DNA from: Phenylobacterium aquaticum
GTDB lineage: Bacteria > Pseudomonadota > Alphaproteobacteria > Caulobacterales > Caulobacteraceae
Assembly (NCBI RefSeq): GCF_947378715.1
Contig: NZ_CANCLE010000013.1
Coordinates: 1-39,492 of the forward strand
Reading direction: 5' to 3'
Length of the DNA: 39,492 nucleotides
The translations under genes and the position numbers were made by a program. How positions within the stretch are numbered: the stretch's first letter is position 1; the number at the start of each line of letters is the position of its first letter. Below are positions 37,049 through 39,492 of the stretch, in pieces. A model generated the notes under the pieces. It saw only the letters and a program-made list of their open reading frames with translations, did not search any database and was not told the origin of the DNA.

Positions 37049-37594
37049 GTGCCGGTCCATCGTCCCAACTTCTTCCTGTTCACCGGCGGCCCCGGGGTCG
37101 GCAAGACCACCCTGGTCGAGCACCTCAAGGCGCGGGGCGAGACCTGCGTGCCCGAGACCCATCGCCAGGTGATCCGCGAACAGGCGGCCCTGGGGGACCG
37201 GGGGCTGCCCAGGTCGGACCAGACCGGGTTCCGCGACCTCTGTGGGCGACGCGACGTCGAGATCTTCGACCGCCTGGCCGGCGAGACCCGCCGGGTGTTC
37301 TTCGACCGGGGCATATTGGACAGTCTGGCCGGCGACGGCCTCGATCCGCCCTGGCTGGAGCGGGCGGCGGCGGAGCGCCGCTACGCCGCGACCGTCTTCG
37401 TTCCCCCGCCCTGGGCGGAGATCTACGAGACCGACGCTGAGCGCATCCAGGACTTCGCCGAGGCGGTCGCCACCCACGGCCGTATCTGCGCAGGCCTGAC
37501 CCGACGGGGCTATCAGGTGGTCGAGCTGCCCCGGGTCAGCGTCGAGGACCGGGCCACCTTCGTGCTCGAGGCCGTGGCGCGCGCCGGCTTTTGA
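37049..37594 (+). CDS. P-loop ATPase/kinase-like protein (AAA_28 type)
   Basis: A 181-residue protein with a P-loop FTGGPGVGKTTLVEHLKARGE (Walker A about residues 13-20), then VPETHRQVIREQAA, and VFFDRGILDSLAG near residue 87, where the D-R-G-x-x-D motif resembles deoxynucleoside or nicotinamide-riboside kinase-like proteins. The later YETDAERIQDFAEAVATHGRI contains a motif common in the AAA_28/NadR-like family. The substrate is not known. The start is GTG at 37049 with GAGG upstream. It lies 86 bases after the 3D-domain gene. Confidence 0.78.
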   Translation: MPVHRPNFFLFTGGPGVGKTTLVEHLKARGETCVPETHRQVIREQAALGDRGLPRSDQTGFRDLCGRRDVEIFDRLAGETRRVFFDRGILDSLAGDGLDPPWLERAAAERRYAATVFVPPPWAEIYETDAERIQDFAEAVATHGRICAGLTRRGYQVVELPRVSVEDRATFVLEAVARAGF

Positions 37595-37597
37595 CCC

Positions 37598-38407
37598 TCA
37601 GGTCTCGACGAAGGCGCGTTCCAGCACATAGTCGCCGGGCGCGGCCAGCGAGCCCTCGACATAGCCGTAGCTTTCCAGCTGCACCTTGAGGTCGGCCAGG
37701 ACCGACGGTCCGCCGCAGAGCATGAAGCGGTCCTCCGCCGGATCGAGCCTTGGCAGGCCCAGATCGGCGAAGATCTTGCCCGACGCGATCAGGTCGGTGA
37801 TCCGGCCCTCATGCTTGAACGGCTCGCGGGTCACGGTCGGATAGTAGAGCAGCTTCGGCGCGACGATCTCGCCGAGGATTTCGTCATTGGGCAGATCGCG
37901 CTCGAACAGCTCGCGATAGTTCAGGTCGGCGACGTGGCGCACCGTGTGGGTGACGATCACCTGCTCGAAGCGGTCATAGACCTCGGGGTCGCGGGCCAGG
38001 CTGAGCCAGGGGGCCAGGCCCGTGCCGGTGCCCAGCATATAGAGCCGCTTGCCGGGCTTCAGACCGTCCAGCACCAGGGTGCCGGTGGGCTTCTTGCCGA
38101 TCAGCACCTTGTCGCCGACCTTCAGGTGCTGGAGGCGCGAGGTCAGCGGGCCGCTCTCGACCTTGATGGAATAGAATTCCAGCTCCTCGTGCCATGAGGG
38201 CGAGGCGATGGAATAGGCGCGCAGCAGCGGCTTGCCGTCCACCTCCAGCCCGACCATCACGAACTGGCCGCTCTGGAAGCGGAAGGCCGGGTCGCGGGTG
38301 GTGCGGAACGAGAACAGCTCGTCGGTCCAGTGCTGGACCCAGGTCACGGTCTCGTAGAGGAAGGCGCCGGCCTTCTTGGCCGGGGCGGCGGCGGTCACGT
38401 CGGTCAT
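37598..38407 (-). CDS. fpr: Ferredoxin-NADP(+) reductase
   Basis: A 269-residue flavoenzyme of the bacterial Fpr type: FRFQSGQFVMVGLEVDGKPLLRAYSIASP with the FAD-binding RAYS, GKKPTGTLVLD, LGTGTGLAPWLSLARDPE for the NADPH pyrophosphate, LCGGPSVLADLK, and the C-terminal YVLERAFVE typical of the subfamily. It passes electrons between NADPH and ferredoxin or flavodoxin in the cytoplasm. It lies downstream of cysH in the same direction (26 bases apart), so it may supply electrons to sulfate or sulfite reduction; that role is inference. The ATG at 38407 is preferred over starts inside the cysH frame. Confidence 0.93.
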   Translation of the reverse strand: MTDVTAAAPAKKAGAFLYETVTWVQHWTDELFSFRTTRDPAFRFQSGQFVMVGLEVDGKPLLRAYSIASPSWHEELEFYSIKVESGPLTSRLQHLKVGDKVLIGKKPTGTLVLDGLKPGKRLYMLGTGTGLAPWLSLARDPEVYDRFEQVIVTHTVRHVADLNYRELFERDLPNDEILGEIVAPKLLYYPTVTREPFKHEGRITDLIASGKIFADLGLPRLDPAEDRFMLCGGPSVLADLKVQLESYGYVEGSLAAPGDYVLERAFVET

Positions 38408-38432
38408 GATCTGTCTTGCAGTCCGTTGGGCG

Positions 38433-39170
38433 TCAGATATCGCCGCCGACATTGCTGACGGCGTCGGGCGCGCGGGCGACATGTATGCCGCATTCGGTCT
38501 TTTCGGAACCCGCCCAGCGGCCGGCGCGGACATCTTGTCCCTCCTCCACCGGATTGGTGCAGGGCCAGCAGCCGATCGAGGGGAAGCCCTGGGCCACCAG
38601 CGGGTGGGCCGGCAGGTCATGTTCGGCCATGTAGCCGTCCAGCTCGGCCTTGCCCCAATTGGCCAGGGGATTGAACTTCACCTGGCCGTCGGCCTGTTCC
38701 ACCACCGGCAGGGACATGCGGTCACCGCCGTGGAAGCGCTTGCGCCCGGTGATCCAGGCGTCGAACTCGGTGAGCGCCTTGTCCAGCGGCAGCACCTTGC
38801 GGATGTGGCAGCAGCCGTCGGTGTCGGTCTTCCACAGATTGGCTTCCGGGTCGGTGGTGGCCAGGTCCTGGAAGGCCGGGCGCAGGTCGCGGATGCCGGT
38901 CAGGCCCAGCTTGGCGGCCAGGGCCTTTCGATAGTCGAGCGTCTGGCCAAACAGCATGCCGGTGTCGAGGAACATCACCGGCATGTCCGGCTTGATCCTC
39001 GAGATCATGTGCAGCAGGACCGCCGACTCCGCCCCGAACGACGAGACCAGGGCGAGCTTGTCGCCGAAGGTCTCCACGGCGCTTTCCAGCACCGTCATCG
39101 GATGGGCGTGGCGCAGTTCCGCGTCCAGGCGGATGGCGACGTGCGGGCGTTCGATCTGGTCAAAAGCCAT
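38433..39170 (-). CDS. cysH: Adenylylsulfate (APS-type) reductase CysH
   Basis: A 245-residue enzyme of assimilatory sulfate reduction. The ATP-pyrophosphatase-like core is visible as LALVSSFGAESAVLLHMISRI and MFLDTGMLFGQTLDYR. It has the four iron-sulfur cysteines: the pair C120-C121 (DGCCHIRKVLPL) and C201/C204 (GCWPC), plus the catalytic ECGIH near the C-terminus (Cys227). The CC...CxxC pattern is diagnostic of the [4Fe-4S] form that reduces APS directly, rather than PAPS as in E. coli CysH. The ATG at 39170 is chosen because longer frames run into the DUF934 gene. It lies five bases after that gene's stop, in an operon with fpr. Confidence 0.95.
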   Translation of the reverse strand: MAFDQIERPHVAIRLDAELRHAHPMTVLESAVETFGDKLALVSSFGAESAVLLHMISRIKPDMPVMFLDTGMLFGQTLDYRKALAAKLGLTGIRDLRPAFQDLATTDPEANLWKTDTDGCCHIRKVLPLDKALTEFDAWITGRKRFHGGDRMSLPVVEQADGQVKFNPLANWGKAELDGYMAEHDLPAHPLVAQGFPSIGCWPCTNPVEEGQDVRAGRWAGSEKTECGIHVARAPDAVSNVGGDI

Positions 39171-39175
39171 GGGAC

Positions 39176-39492
39176 TCAAGCCTCCCCGCGCTCGACATAG
39201 GCGGGTGCCTTGGTGTCGGCGGCGCGCTGATAGACGTGACGGTGACGGTTGGCGACATGGGCCCACTGGGCCGGCTGCGACCCGTCGGCGGGAGCGAAGG
39301 CGTCGAACCCGCAGCGGATCATGTGCCCGCCCTGTTCGACAACCACATCGCCCACGGCGCGGATCTCACCCCTGTAGCCCAGGCGTTGGCGCAGGATGCG
39401 CGCCGAGCTGTAGGCGCGGCCGTCGGTGAATTTCGGAAAGGCCAGCGCCACCACCGACAGCCGTGGCAGGTCATAGGCGAGCGCCTCGACCT
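39176..39492 (-). CDS. DUF934 protein of the sulfate-assimilation operon, C-terminal part
   Basis: The frame runs off the right edge with at least 105 residues visible, ending in TGA at 39176-39178. The segment VALAFPKFTDGRAYSSARILRQRLGYRGEIRAVGDVVVEQGGHMIRCGFDAF, read in order, is the DUF934 signature. These proteins usually lie next to cysI and cysH in sulfate assimilation and are of unknown function. The N-terminus and any sulfite reductase gene would be beyond the right boundary. Confidence 0.9.
   Translation of the reverse strand, partial: VEALAYDLPRLSVVALAFPKFTDGRAYSSARILRQRLGYRGEIRAVGDVVVEQGGHMIRCGFDAFAPADGSQPAQWAHVANRHRHVYQRAADTKAPAYVERGEA

Overview
The window looks like chromosomal DNA from a high-GC alphaproteobacterium of the Caulobacteraceae (Caulobacter/Phenylobacterium type). 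This rests on the codon bias (strong GC at third positions, which also produces many long antisense shadow ORFs), on family-typical gene neighbours (rpiA-gor, glmU opposite gph, an Mla-type lipid transporter, cysH with a DUF934 protein and ferredoxin-NADP reductase), and on a putative promoter ahead of the tRNA that resembles the Caulobacter housekeeping consensus. It is mostly housekeeping and conserved accessory chromosome. I see no prophage, IS element, integrase, CRISPR array or rRNA. No stretch over about 300 bases lacks a gene; the largest gaps are 32766-33021 and 33510-33673, where I see nothing convincing.

Layout. 1-6.4 kb: end of a molybdenum hydroxylase large subunit, a KgtP-like dicarboxylate symporter, a secreted protein, a Cys glutathione peroxidase, a Gfo/Idh/MocA dehydrogenase, an MDR-type NADP reductase and a DWSA-motif protein. 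6.2-8.8 kb: two MITE-like inverted repeats between convergent genes, a VanZ-like protein, a MATE exporter and a DUF559 nuclease-fold gene embedded in GC-rich palindromic repeats; an inverted pair of the same repeats lies at 3.0-3.2 kb. 8.8-12.4 kb: exported cyclophilin, then a YCII/DGPF-ECF42 sigma factor operon and an SRPBCC gene. 12.4-19.7 kb: class II DAHP synthase, O-antigen ligase-like protein, gor, rpiA, glmU, gph and tRNA-Val(CAC). 19.7-25.5 kb: rpiB, a membrane-protein pair, a DsbA-like protein, chrA, a coupled small membrane ORF, a DUF218 protein and a GIY-YIG-like protein. 25.6-29.1 kb: a four-gene Mla/MCE operon with overlapping ends. 29.2-39.5 kb: a membrane-anchored unknown, a PhzF-like protein with a Tat-like leader, an AHSA1/SRPBCC gene, a serine hydrolase, a YjbR protein behind a 35-codon TIR-like remnant, folD, S1/P1 nuclease, GST, a 3D-domain protein, a P-loop protein, and the sulfate-assimilation group fpr-cysH-DUF934 running off the right edge.

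The most interesting signal is an identical bipartite motif, ATGTCGG-N17-CGTC, found three times, each 26-45 bases before the start of a gene of the kinds usually linked to ECF42-class sigma factors: the YCII-sigma operon (9551), the SRPBCC gene next to it (11277) and an AHSA1 gene about 20 kb away (30994). It resembles the -35/-10 reported, as I recall, for ECF42 sigma factors, and suggests an autoregulated local regulon with a detached member. The second is the association of a DUF559 gene with a family of palindromic repeats that supply its last codons and flank its ribosome binding site. The third is a pair of inverted repeats that provide the TAG stop codons of two convergent genes. Functions and regulation here are inferred from sequence only.
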